Assembly (NCBI GenBank): GCA_045592985.1
Contig: JAZNVU010000003.1
Location: 1-16,855 of the forward strand
Length of the DNA: 16,855 nt
Reading direction: 5' to 3'
Source of the DNA: UMGS172 sp045592985
Lineage (GTDB): Bacteria; Bacillota; Clostridia; Oscillospirales; Acutalibacteraceae
Shown: piece by piece, positions 1 to 6,229 of the stretch
Layout: every line of letters starts with the position of its first letter
How positions within the stretch are numbered: the first letter of the stretch is position 1
The notes under the pieces: model-generated
What the model was told of the DNA's origin: nothing
Databases searched by the model: none
The model's input: the letters and a program-made list of their open reading frames with translations, nothing else
Translations under genes and position numbers: made by a program

Positions 1-22
1 CTGCCAATTCCGCCATACCCGC
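1..22 (-). tRNA. tRNA-Leu, 5' end only (cut by window edge)
   Basis: Read on the minus strand, the first 22 bases give GCGGGTATGGCGGAATTGGC followed by AG. This is the acceptor 5' strand, D-stem and D-loop of a class II tRNA. T8, G10, A14, G18-G19 and A21 all fall in their canonical positions, and the sequence is typical of bacterial tRNA-Leu. The anticodon, variable arm and 3' half lie left of the window, so the isoacceptor cannot be read. A perfect minus-strand promoter about 130 bases upstream probably drives it. The Leu assignment rests on recognising the 5' half only. Confidence 0.8.
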
Positions 23-151
23 ATATTAAGTTTTTTGGTTTGGGGCGCATCCGCGCTCCGCGATACTCTTGCGGTGCCCGACGTTTTCTCAGGCGTCGAT
101 ACACGCCTTCGCCTCCGTCGACCAATTTTTAAACAAATACAACCGACAACA
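23..151 (-). other. GC-rich, foldable leader upstream of tRNA-Leu
   Basis: This stretch lies between the minus-strand promoter and the tRNA. Positions 40-125 are far more GC-rich than the surrounding DNA. Several inverted repeats are visible. CGACG (79-83) pairs with CGTCG (116-120) and encloses the perfect hairpin AGGCGT/ACGCCT (91-96 with 103-108). A second element pairs GGGC (43-46) with GCCC (76-79) around CCGC (51-54) with GCGG (71-74). I see no second tRNA, no open reading frame and no U-tract terminator. It could be a structured 5' leader of the tRNA transcript, an embedded small RNA, or an intergenic repeat element. Confidence 0.5.
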
Positions 152-157
152 ACCAGT

Positions 158-186
158 ATTATATCAACTATTTATTGTTGTGTCAA
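158..186 (-). promoter_or_regulatory. Consensus sigma-A promoter driving the tRNA-Leu transcript
   Basis: On the minus strand, TTGACA (181-186) is separated by exactly 17 bases from TATAAT (158-163). Both hexamers match consensus perfectly. Transcription would begin near position 151 and run leftward into the structured leader and tRNA-Leu, as expected for a stable-RNA gene. Confidence 0.8.
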
Positions 187-231
187 GAAATACTTAATTT
201 TAATAATATAAAAAGTAATTTTAATTTTAAA

Positions 232-249
232 AATTACATAAATGTAATT
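232..249. promoter_or_regulatory. Inverted repeat, candidate operator
   Basis: AATTACAT-AA-ATGTAATT is a perfect 8-base inverted repeat with a 2-base spacer. It ends 10 bases upstream of the -35 box of the cytidylate-kinase-like gene, which is where an activator or repressor dimer could bind. AT-rich DNA produces such palindromes by chance, so the operator reading is tentative. Confidence 0.3.
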
Positions 250-259
250 AAAAACTTCT

Positions 260-287
260 TTGACATTATCGTAAAATATGTTAAAAT
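260..287 (+). promoter_or_regulatory. Sigma-A promoter for the cytidylate-kinase-like gene
   Basis: A perfect -35 TTGACA (260-265) lies 16 bases from a -10 TAAAAT (282-287, five of six consensus bases). The start codon follows about 29 bases after the expected transcription start, with AGGAGG at 311-316 between them. Confidence 0.65.
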
Positions 288-322
288 ATAAATGTAAAGA
301 AAATAGCACAAGGAGGCTTAAC

Positions 323-928
323 ATGAAATCTGTTATTACTATTGGTAGGCAATATGGATGTGGCGGTCGTGCAATCTGTAAGATATTATCCGAGAAACTT
401 GGAATCCCTTTTTATGACCGTGAACTTATTGAGTATGCCTCTAACAAAAGCGGTATTAGTTCTGATGTCTTGGAGCAGTATGATGAAAAAGCAACAAACA
501 GTTTGCTTTATTCATTGTCTTTAAGCACATATTCGCATTTCGGCTCAGCCTTTCATACTCCCAATATTCCACTTAATGACCAACTTTTTATATCGCAAAG
601 TGAAGCTATTAAAGAACTTGCAGAAAAAGGTCCGTGCATTATTTTGGGACGTTGTTCAGATTACGTATTAAAAGATCGTGATGATGTTCTTAAAGTATTT
701 CTTTATTGTGATGAGGATATTCGCATTAAGAATGTTTCTGAACGTTTGGGGATACCTGAGTCAAAGGCTAAAGATATTATGAAAAAGACCGATAAAAGAA
801 GAGCTTCATATTATAATTATTACACTCAATTAAAATGGGGCGATATCAAGAATTTTGACCTGGCGCTAAACAGCAAGGTAGGTATTGACAAAATTATTGA
901 AATGATTATTAAATGTTACAACGAATAA
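323..928 (+). CDS. Cytidylate kinase-like family protein
   Basis: A 201-residue P-loop protein of the cytidylate-kinase-like family (Cytidylate_kin2 type). A glycine-rich nucleotide loop, GRQYGCGGR (residues 8-16), replaces the usual GKS/T Walker A motif. IPFYDRELI (about 29-37) sits where the NMP-binding segment of CMP kinase lies. IILGRCSDYVL, TDKRRASYY and KWGD near the middle and C-terminus are characteristic of the family. Members are soluble and widespread in Clostridia; most have no proven substrate, so nucleotide or small-molecule phosphorylation is only presumed. The ATG at 323 is chosen over an upstream in-frame start at 278 because AGGAGG (311-316) sits 6 bases before it and the family begins MKSVITIGRQ. 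The earlier start would also overlap the -10 box. It appears monocistronic, with its own promoter and terminator. Confidence 0.85.
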   Translation: MKSVITIGRQYGCGGRAICKILSEKLGIPFYDRELIEYASNKSGISSDVLEQYDEKATNSLLYSLSLSTYSHFGSAFHTPNIPLNDQLFISQSEAIKELAEKGPCIILGRCSDYVLKDRDDVLKVFLYCDEDIRIKNVSERLGIPESKAKDIMKKTDKRRASYYNYYTQLKWGDIKNFDLALNSKVGIDKIIEMIIKCYNE

Positions 929-966
929 TTGTGAACATAAAATGTAATTTAACGTAAAATATATTA

Positions 967-1000
967 AACCACGGTGTTATACCGTGGTTTTTATTTTTTT
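967..1000 (+). terminator. Rho-independent terminator of the cytidylate-kinase-like gene
   Basis: A perfect 9-base-pair stem, AACCACGGT (967-975) with ACCGTGGTT (981-989), has a 5-base loop and is followed by TTTATTTTTTT. It lies 39 bases after the stop codon. Confidence 0.85.
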
Positions 1001-1017
1001 ATTAAATGCGGTGTGAT

Positions 1018-1713
1018 ATGAAAAAAATTAAAAAACATTCGTTTAATATAAAACTCAGAGCATTAATTCTACTGGTTGCATTATTGACAAGTATATATTT
1101 AGTGTTGTGTGCTGATGCAAGAATGAGAATTATTATAAATAACTATGCGCAAAGCAGAGCAAAGATAATAGCAAACAGCACAATAAACGCGTCAGTCAGC
1201 AGGTATCTTGAACAGCAGAAAATCAGTTATAAAGATTTGATACTTATAAACTGTTCAGAAAATGGAAGTGTCAATTCTGTTGAATTTGATACTGTAACAA
1301 TAACAAAAATTAAAGCAGAAATGATATCACTCATTCAAAAACAAATAGCTCAGCAAGAAAATGTAAAAATTACTGTACCTGCAGGTACGCTCACAGGAAA
1401 TCAGTTTTTAAATAACAGAGGTCCAAATATAAGCATAAGTTTTAAAATGAGTTCGGCTGTTTATTCAAAAATTTCAAGCACTTTCATATCTGCAGGAATC
1501 AATCAAACATTACATAAAATCACTCTTGATATTAGTGCAGATATATATTTTGTTATGCCTTGGTATAGAACATCGGGTAGTTATGATACAGAATTTGTAT
1601 TAGCCGAAACTATTATTGTAGGCGATGTTCCAGATGCATATACAAATGTTATTGAATACCCGGGAAGCGACATGGCAGGAATATTGTTTGATTATGGTGC
1701 AGAAGGATATTAA
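1018..1713 (+). CDS. yunB: Sporulation protein YunB
   Basis: A 231-residue protein with one N-terminal membrane-spanning segment (about residues 13-31) and an outer domain. The YunB signature is clear: PAGTLTGNQFLNNRGPNISI in the middle, then SAGINQTLHKITLDISADIYFV, and AETIIVGDVPDAY near the C-terminus. In Bacillus, yunB belongs to the mother-cell sigma-E regulon and contributes to sporulation; its biochemical role is not well defined. The ATG at 1018 is preferred over the in-frame ATG at 1006 because GGTG (1010-1013) lies just ahead of it and nothing resembling a ribosome site precedes 1006. No sigma-A promoter is evident in the short gap after the previous terminator, consistent with a sporulation-specific promoter. 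It converges on the SDR gene, sharing TTAA at the stops. Confidence 0.88.
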   Translation: MKKIKKHSFNIKLRALILLVALLTSIYLVLCADARMRIIINNYAQSRAKIIANSTINASVSRYLEQQKISYKDLILINCSENGSVNSVEFDTVTITKIKAEMISLIQKQIAQQENVKITVPAGTLTGNQFLNNRGPNISISFKMSSAVYSKISSTFISAGINQTLHKITLDISADIYFVMPWYRTSGSYDTEFVLAETIIVGDVPDAYTNVIEYPGSDMAGILFDYGAEGY

Positions 1714-2444
1714 ACAGCAAAACCACCATCAACCGATAAAACTTGACCGGTTATAAAGGATGCTTTATCTGAAGCAATAAAAAGTATTGCTTCGGCGACT
1801 TCTGCAGGCTTGCCAATTCGACATAAAGGAGTTGCATCTGATAGAGAGCACATGGTTTCCTTTGAGTGGATTGAGTTCATCTCGGTATCTATTACACCCG
1901 GGGCAATACAGTTAACCCTGATATTGCTTGGCCCTAGTTCTTTGGATAGTGCCTTTGTAAGACCAATCACGCCGGATTTAGCAGCAGAGTAGTGTACTTC
2001 ACAAGAAGCACCGACAATACCCCAAACAGATGAAATGTTTACAATACTGCCGCTGTGTTGCTTTATAAAATAGGGTACAACAGCTTTGCAGCAATTATAA
2101 GTACCGGTAAGGTCAACTGAAATCATGTTGTTCCAATCATCACTTGAAATTTCAGTGAACAATTTCTGCTCTGCTATACCTGCATTATTAATTAAAATAT
2201 CAATGCCACCAAAGACTGAAACAGTGTGCTGGATTAGTTTATATGCCTCGTCTTTTTTTGTAATATCGGCTTTAAATACAGAAACACTGTATCCTTTAAA
2301 CTTAAGTTCATTAAAAAGCCGCATTGCTTCATTTTCAGAAGTGTTATAGTTTATAACAACGTTATAACCCGATTCAGCAAATAGGGAAGTGGTAGCAGCA
2401 CCGATACCTTTAGCACCGCCTGTTATAAGTACGGTTTTATTCAT
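1710..2444 (-). CDS. SDR family oxidoreductase (FabG-like)
   Basis: A 244-residue classical short-chain dehydrogenase/reductase, the usual length. The Rossmann motif TGGAKGIG is at residues 8-15, NNAG at 87-90, and the catalytic triad is Ser139, Tyr152 and Lys156 (HYSAAKSG). IRVNCIAPGVIDTEM and the terminal VDGGFAV are typical of 3-oxoacyl-ACP reductases. It should be a soluble NAD(P)H-dependent ketoreductase. Closeness to FabG does not prove a fatty-acid role, because the gene is isolated from any fab cluster and such paralogues often act on sugars, steroids or other ketones. The start at 2444 follows GAGGTG at optimal spacing; an earlier in-frame start at 2462 would begin at or next to the predicted transcription start. 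An extended -10 promoter lies immediately upstream. The 3' end overlaps the yunB stop by 4 bases. Confidence 0.88.
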   Translation of the reverse strand: MNKTVLITGGAKGIGAATTSLFAESGYNVVINYNTSENEAMRLFNELKFKGYSVSVFKADITKKDEAYKLIQHTVSVFGGIDILINNAGIAEQKLFTEISSDDWNNMISVDLTGTYNCCKAVVPYFIKQHSGSIVNISSVWGIVGASCEVHYSAAKSGVIGLTKALSKELGPSNIRVNCIAPGVIDTEMNSIHSKETMCSLSDATPLCRIGKPAEVAEAILFIASDKASFITGQVLSVDGGFAV

Positions 2445-2469
2445 AAAACACCTCATAAACATTTTTAGT

Positions 2470-2478
2470 ATATTATAT
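2470..2478 (-). promoter_or_regulatory. Extended -10 promoter for the SDR gene
   Basis: The minus strand reads TGATATAAT: a perfect TATAAT (2470-2475) preceded by the TGn extension. The -35 region is poor (TTTATT), as is common when the extended -10 is present. Transcription would start near 2463, about 19 bases before the ATG. Confidence 0.5.
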
Positions 2479-2519
2479 CACATATTTTTAAAAAAATAAA
2501 TATTAAAATAGACAAAAAT

Positions 2520-2730
2520 GGTTTACATAATACTGTTTTTGCACAACATGATGTGGTTTACATAAACAGTTTACATAATACTAAATTATTTTTAAAAATT
2601 GTAGTTGACATAATATTAAAAATGAGTTATAAATAATATACGGCTAAAAAACACCTATTTTTATATTTGTTTAATTCAATATTTGATGATGTTTATATTG
2701 CAGTTTTAAACTTAAGGTTACATAATACTT
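2520..2730 (+). repeat. Five copies of an RGTTTACATAATACT-like motif (XerD-arm-like sites)
   Basis: The copies are at 2520-2534 (GGTTTACATAATACT), 2555-2567 (GGTTTACATAAAC), 2568-2582 (AGTTTACATAATACT), 2603-2617 (AGTTGACATAATATT) and 2715-2730 (AGGTTACATAATACTT). All face the same way. Spacings are irregular (35, 13, 35 and 112 bases between starts). The core AGTTTACATAATA is what I recall as the reverse complement of the XerD-binding arm plus adjoining central bases of the Bacillus subtilis dif site. No clear XerC arm follows any copy. After copy 1, TTTTGCACAAC is the nearest candidate: it matches 8 of 11 positions of the E. coli XerC arm in the corresponding orientation. A xerD-like gene begins about 800 bases downstream. 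Confidence 0.6.
2605..2633 (+). promoter_or_regulatory. Sigma-A promoter upstream of spoIIM
   Basis: A perfect -35 TTGACA (2605-2610) is followed by a 17-base spacer and TATAAA (2628-2633). The -35 box lies inside the fourth copy of the repeated motif, so a protein bound there would compete with RNA polymerase. It faces spoIIM and the recombinase gene, with a terminator-like hairpin in between. Confidence 0.55.
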
Positions 2731-2775
2731 ATTTTTTCCAGTTTTACCTGTTATTTTACACATCAAATATTTTTT

Positions 2776-2813
2776 AAAATCTTTGTCCTTATAATTTAAG
2801 GACAAGATTTTTT
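2776..2813 (+). terminator. Terminator-like hairpin in the leader of spoIIM
   Basis: AAATCTTTGTCCTT pairs with AAGGACAAGATTT, with one bulged T and a 7-base AT-rich loop, and the stem runs into TTTTTT. It is oriented to stop plus-strand transcripts. No plus-strand gene lies upstream within 1 kb, so it would end a roughly 170-base leader or small RNA started at the 2605 promoter, or act as an attenuator before spoIIM. Confidence 0.6.
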
Positions 2814-2871
2814 GTCATTATTTTACGGCTTGTCTCATAATTATTACTGTATTTTTTAAGAGGTGATAATT

Positions 2872-3510
2872 ATGATGGTAGTTGAAAAAAATAGTAAAAC
2901 GATAAACAAATCATTTCAATTTGTTGCTGATAATCGGTATTTTATACTTTCGCTATTGTTTTTACTTTTAGGATTGCTTATTGGCACTTTAGTTGTAGGA
3001 CATGTTAGCGATGGCTATGAAAAAATGCTCAAAAGCTGCTTTGATTCTTTTATTTCATTCCGTAAAGAATCGAACTTTATCCGTATTTTTTTCAGTAATT
3101 TTTTTACTGATTTTTGTTTACTTTCTATTGTTTTGTTTTCTTCTTTTGGCGTTGTTGGTATTCCTGCAATTCCTTTAATTGTTTCTTTTAAAGGGTTTGT
3201 TTCAGGATTATTGTCCGGTGTTTTATACCGTTATTATTCTTTACATGGCATTGCTTTTGCTAACCTAATACTTTTACCGGCTGATGTTATTGTTTTCTTT
3301 GCTTTGGTTTATCTATCATCAAAATGTTTTGCTTTATCTTTAAAGTTCTTTTCATTGTTGAGGGATATTTCTTCTAAAGGTGTTGCAGTACGGCCGTTTT
3401 GCGTAACAGCAATGAGAAAGTATTTAATTTGTATTGTTTTTCTAACGGTATCTTCTATCATAGAAACTGTACTTACCGTTGGTTTTATTAAATTCTTTAA
3501 TTTTTCTTAA
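2872..3510 (+). CDS. spoIIM: Stage II sporulation protein M family membrane protein
   Basis: A 212-residue integral membrane protein with about five hydrophobic segments (roughly residues 24-46, 72-95, 100-125, 130-155 and 185-208). Length and topology match SpoIIM. The run GIPAIPLIVSFKGFVSGLLSG and the downstream ANLILLPADVIVFFALVY match the conserved core of the SpoIIM/DUF95 family. In Bacillus, SpoIIM joins SpoIID and SpoIIP in the complex that drives peptidoglycan remodelling during engulfment. A xerD-family gene 32 bases downstream reproduces the spoIIM/xerD neighbourhood known from Bacillus, which strengthens the call. The ATG at 2872 follows GAGGTG (2860-2865) by 6 bases; a second ATG directly follows, and a GTG at 2863 falls inside the ribosome site. 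Divergent SpoIIM-family proteins also occur outside sporulation, so the exact role is inferred. Confidence 0.8.
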   Translation: MMVVEKNSKTINKSFQFVADNRYFILSLLFLLLGLLIGTLVVGHVSDGYEKMLKSCFDSFISFRKESNFIRIFFSNFFTDFCLLSIVLFSSFGVVGIPAIPLIVSFKGFVSGLLSGVLYRYYSLHGIAFANLILLPADVIVFFALVYLSSKCFALSLKFFSLLRDISSKGVAVRPFCVTAMRKYLICIVFLTVSSIIETVLTVGFIKFFNFS

Positions 3511-3542
3511 AATTATTCTCTTTTAGAATCGAGATGTTAAAA

Positions 3543-4430
3543 ATGAAGGCTTACATAAAAGAATTTGAAGTTTTTTTAAAGGAAACTAAAAAATGCTCCA
3601 GTAATACACTGGAGTCTTATTTGCGTGATGTAAGCCAGTTTGCATCTTTTTGTGAACTTATGAATATTCGTTCAACATCTTCTGTAAAACATTCACATAT
3701 TGATGAATATTTTGAATCCTTGCAAAAGCAAGGTAAATCAGAGGCAACTATTAACAGAGTTATAGCTTCTCTTCGCTGCTATTATTCTTTTTGTGTTTCT
3801 GTAGATATCTGTAAAGATAATCCGTTAAATGGTGTTAAGGTTAATAGGTCTGCAAAAAAACTACCTGAAATCCTCACCTCTAAGGAAATCACAATGCTTC
3901 TTTCACAGCCTGATTGTTCTGAACTTAAAGGATGCCGTGATAAAGCGATGCTTGAACTTTTGTATGCTACTGGAATTAAAGTTTCAGAGCTTATTACAAT
4001 CAAAGCAATTGATGTTAATGTTCAAATTGGTATTCTTCATTTACATAGTGATAAAAATGATCGTGTTATCCCCATGTATCCCGAGGCTATAAAAGCAGTT
4101 ACTAACTATATTTCTAATGTTCGTGATGTTGTTGTTCTTGAAGATAAAACAGAAGAATTGTTCACTAATATGAACGGCAAACCTCTCACACGACAAGGTT
4201 TATGGAAAATTATTAAGTATTATGCAGATAAAGCGAATATTAAAAAAGATATTACTCCGCATACTATTCGTCATTCGTTTGCTGCCCATTTGCTTGAAAA
4301 CGGTGCTCCGCTTAAAGATATTCAAGAGATTTTGGGTCATTCAGATTTATCTTCAACGCAAGTTTATGCACAACTTATGAGAAACCGTTATGCTCAAAGT
4401 TATAAAAAATATCATCCTATGGCTAGATAA
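3543..4430 (+). CDS. XerD-like tyrosine recombinase with a degraded active site
   Basis: A 295-residue protein with the Xer layout: an N-terminal SAM-like core-binding domain (about residues 1-90) and a C-terminal catalytic domain (110-295). HTIRHSF gives His240 and Arg243, LGH gives His266, and VYAQL gives the Tyr275 nucleophile. Two key positions are not canonical. The first catalytic Arg (normally GLRVSEL) reads GIKVSEL, so Lys146 replaces it. The active-site Lys hairpin (normally GKGNKER) reads HSDKNDR, with no Lys at the expected position. Both changes are plain in the codons. The family normally resolves chromosome dimers at dif; B. subtilis XerD is also reported to bind extra terminus sites and unload SMC. 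Position after spoIIM matches xerD synteny. The ATG at 3543 is chosen because GAG (3531-3533) lies at usable spacing; an in-frame ATG at 3534 directly abuts it. Whether it can still recombine DNA is uncertain. Confidence 0.8.
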   Translation: MKAYIKEFEVFLKETKKCSSNTLESYLRDVSQFASFCELMNIRSTSSVKHSHIDEYFESLQKQGKSEATINRVIASLRCYYSFCVSVDICKDNPLNGVKVNRSAKKLPEILTSKEITMLLSQPDCSELKGCRDKAMLELLYATGIKVSELITIKAIDVNVQIGILHLHSDKNDRVIPMYPEAIKAVTNYISNVRDVVVLEDKTEELFTNMNGKPLTRQGLWKIIKYYADKANIKKDITPHTIRHSFAAHLLENGAPLKDIQEILGHSDLSSTQVYAQLMRNRYAQSYKKYHPMAR

Positions 4431-4460
4431 AAGCGACCTTATGGTCGCTTTTTGTTTTTG
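4429..4460 (+). terminator. Rho-independent terminator after the XerD-like gene
   Basis: AAAAGCGACC (4429-4438) pairs perfectly with GGTCGCTTTT (4443-4452) around a TTAT loop, then TTTGTTTTTG follows. The stem begins inside the recombinase stop codon. Confidence 0.85.
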
Positions 4461-4505
4461 CCATATATATTGCAAATAATGTCAATTATTCTTTAATTTA
4501 TTGTA

Positions 4506-4522
4506 TATATTGTCACAATATA
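4506..4522. promoter_or_regulatory. 17-base palindrome, candidate operator of the GH3 gene
   Basis: TATATTGT-C-ACAATATA is a perfect 8-base inverted repeat around one central base. It sits 9 bases upstream of the -35 hexamer of the family 3 glycosidase gene. Spacing and symmetry fit a dimeric regulator. I do not recognise the cognate protein, and no regulator gene adjoins it. Confidence 0.4.
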
Positions 4523-4531
4523 AAAAGTTAG

Positions 4532-4561
4532 TTGCTTTTGCATAATTGTTGTTGCTATAAT
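4532..4561 (+). promoter_or_regulatory. Promoter of the GH3 gene
   Basis: The -10 TATAAT (4556-4561) is perfect. The best -35 is TTGCTT (4532-4537) at 18 bases, matching only the TTG of consensus, so the promoter may need an activator. Confidence 0.45.
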
Positions 4562-4594
4562 TAATTAAATAAATTTCTGAAAGGAATTGATTTT

Positions 4595-6181
4595 ATGAAT
4601 TATTTAAAGGTTGAAGATTTATCTATTGAACAAAAGCTTGGTATGGTGCTTTGTGCCCGTCGCTTGAGTTACAAAGACGACCTTGAATTTACTTTAGAAC
4701 TTATCAGAAACCATGCTTTGGGTTCTGTTCAAGTCCCTGTTGGTGCTCGCACCAAGGAGTTTATTTCAGCAATAAAAGAGGCTGCTGATTATCCTATTTT
4801 GATTATTGCCGATATGGAAAAGGGCTATGACGGATGCGATTTACCTAAGACTGATGCTTTGTGTCTTGCTGCTTGTAATAATGATGAATATTATAAATCC
4901 TTTGGCAGAGGTGTTGCAAAATTTGCCAAAGATGACGGCTTTAACGGCACTTGGGGACCGGTTATAGATATTCCCAGAAAAGGTCTTAACGCTCCTTGCT
5001 CAAGCTCTCGTCATTTTGGCGATACACCCGAAAAGGTTGCTCATGCAGCGGGAATTATAGCTTCTGAATTTCATAAAGCAGGCTTCTTTAACACCGGTAA
5101 ACATTATCCCGGCGGTGTTGATTCTCCATATGATTCACATATGACTGAAACTCCTTCAAATGTTTCGGCTAAGGAGATTGTTGAGTTTGACCTCAAGCCT
5201 TATGTTTTACTTATGCAGCAGGGCCTTTTGTCATCGGTTATGACAAGTCATCATTCTGTTAATGAAATTGATCCTGATTATCCCGCAACACTTTCAAAGA
5301 AAACCTTGGATATTTTAAGAAATCTCGGTTTTGACGGTGTTTACTTTACTGATTCACTTGCGATGATGGGTATTTTGCAGAAGTATGGTGAAGAGAACGT
5401 ATACGGTATGTGCATAAAGGCAGGTATCGATAATATTCTTACCAACTACCGTACATCCACCAAAACCTGCTATGAATATATTAAGAAGAACTTTGAAGAT
5501 GGTATGTTTACCGAGGAAGAGCTTAATAATTCTGTACGCCGTGTGCTAGAACTTCAAAAATGGGTTGGTGAACGTGCCGATATCGAGCCCGATTTTACCG
5601 AGCAAGACCTTGAAAACCTCAATAATATCTCTCGTGATTGCATTACTGCCGTTACTGAAGATGGATTGTCTGCTTCTATCGGTGATACAGACAAGCGTCG
5701 TTTGTTTGTTGTATCCACGCAGATGAACGTTAAAACTGATGCAAATACGGGTGCGCTTGAAATTGCTGATAATGAGTGGTATAATCCTAACACAGTTACC
5801 AATAAAATTAAAGAAAACTTCCCCAATAGCGAGATTGTTTATTTACCAGAGTATTCATCACCTTGGGAAAATGAAAAGGTTCTTGTTGCGGCAACCAAGC
5901 ATGACGAGGTCGTTTTTGTAACCTTCTGTACAAGTCCTTGCTATGCAGGTACCGATTGTCTTACAAGACGAACTGAGGCTGTTATTAATGCTTTAAGCCT
6001 TTCGGGTAAGATTTCTGCTCTGGTTCATTTTGGCAATCCTCTTGCGGTTGAAACTTTGAATCACATGAAGAGAATAATATTCGGTTACTCTGCTCCTGAA
6101 ACTCAAATTCATGCTCTGGATGTTCTTGCTGGTAAAATCGAGGCCAAGGGTAAACTTCCGATTGACGTTGATATAAAATAA
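4595..6181 (+). CDS. Glycoside hydrolase family 3 protein (NagZ-type beta-N-acetylhexosaminidase)
   Basis: A 528-residue, two-part protein. Residues 1-330 form a GH3 TIM barrel with the signature TGKHYPGG (167-174). An Asp-Ser-His dyad (Asp180, His182) is the NagZ-type acid/base on the mobile loop, and FTDSLAMMG contains the likely nucleophile Asp253. Residues 350-528 form a second alpha/beta domain of the GH3 C-terminal type. The Asp-His dyad is known from beta-N-acetylglucosaminidases, so removal of GlcNAc from muropeptides, or hydrolysis of related hexosaminides, is the likely reaction. There is no signal peptide, so it acts in the cytoplasm and may serve cell-wall recycling or use of imported oligosaccharides. 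AAGGAA (4581-4586) precedes the ATG by 8 bases. It appears monocistronic, between two terminators. Some members are phosphorylases, which sequence alone does not exclude. Confidence 0.82.
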   Translation: MNYLKVEDLSIEQKLGMVLCARRLSYKDDLEFTLELIRNHALGSVQVPVGARTKEFISAIKEAADYPILIIADMEKGYDGCDLPKTDALCLAACNNDEYYKSFGRGVAKFAKDDGFNGTWGPVIDIPRKGLNAPCSSSRHFGDTPEKVAHAAGIIASEFHKAGFFNTGKHYPGGVDSPYDSHMTETPSNVSAKEIVEFDLKPYVLLMQQGLLSSVMTSHHSVNEIDPDYPATLSKKTLDILRNLGFDGVYFTDSLAMMGILQKYGEENVYGMCIKAGIDNILTNYRTSTKTCYEYIKKNFEDGMFTEEELNNSVRRVLELQKWVGERADIEPDFTEQDLENLNNISRDCITAVTEDGLSASIGDTDKRRLFVVSTQMNVKTDANTGALEIADNEWYNPNTVTNKIKENFPNSEIVYLPEYSSPWENEKVLVAATKHDEVVFVTFCTSPCYAGTDCLTRRTEAVINALSLSGKISALVHFGNPLAVETLNHMKRIIFGYSAPETQIHALDVLAGKIEAKGKLPIDVDIK

Positions 6182-6192
6182 TTTATAAAACG

Positions 6193-6229
6193 AAAGAGAG
6201 ACTTGAATTTCAAGCCTCTCTTTTTTTGT
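6193..6229. terminator. Terminator between the GH3 and iron-sulfur protein genes
   Basis: AAAGAGAG-A-CTTGA pairs with TCAAG-C-CTCTCTTT (6193-6223) with a single A/C mismatch, followed by TTTTTT on the plus strand. It serves the GH3 gene and lies directly beyond the stop codon of the convergent minus-strand gene, so it may stop both. The minus-strand U-tract is weaker. Confidence 0.8.

Noticed and set aside
30..135. A second tRNA gene in the GC-rich block
   Set aside because: No T-arm consensus, anticodon stem or acceptor pairing could be found on either strand, although the plus strand ends in CCA near position 123.
278..322. Upstream in-frame ATG for the cytidylate-kinase-like protein
   Set aside because: It overlaps the -10 box and has no ribosome site, while AGGAGG is ideally placed for the ATG at 323.
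2520..2550. Complete dif site at repeat copy 1
   Set aside because: TTTTGCACAAC could be a XerC arm after a 6-base centre (8 of 11 positions as in E. coli), but it does not resemble the Firmicute XerC arm and the match is too loose to call dif.
2520..2730. CRISPR array
   Set aside because: The repeated unit is only about 15 bases, copies vary, spacings are irregular (13 to 112 bases) and no cas gene is present.
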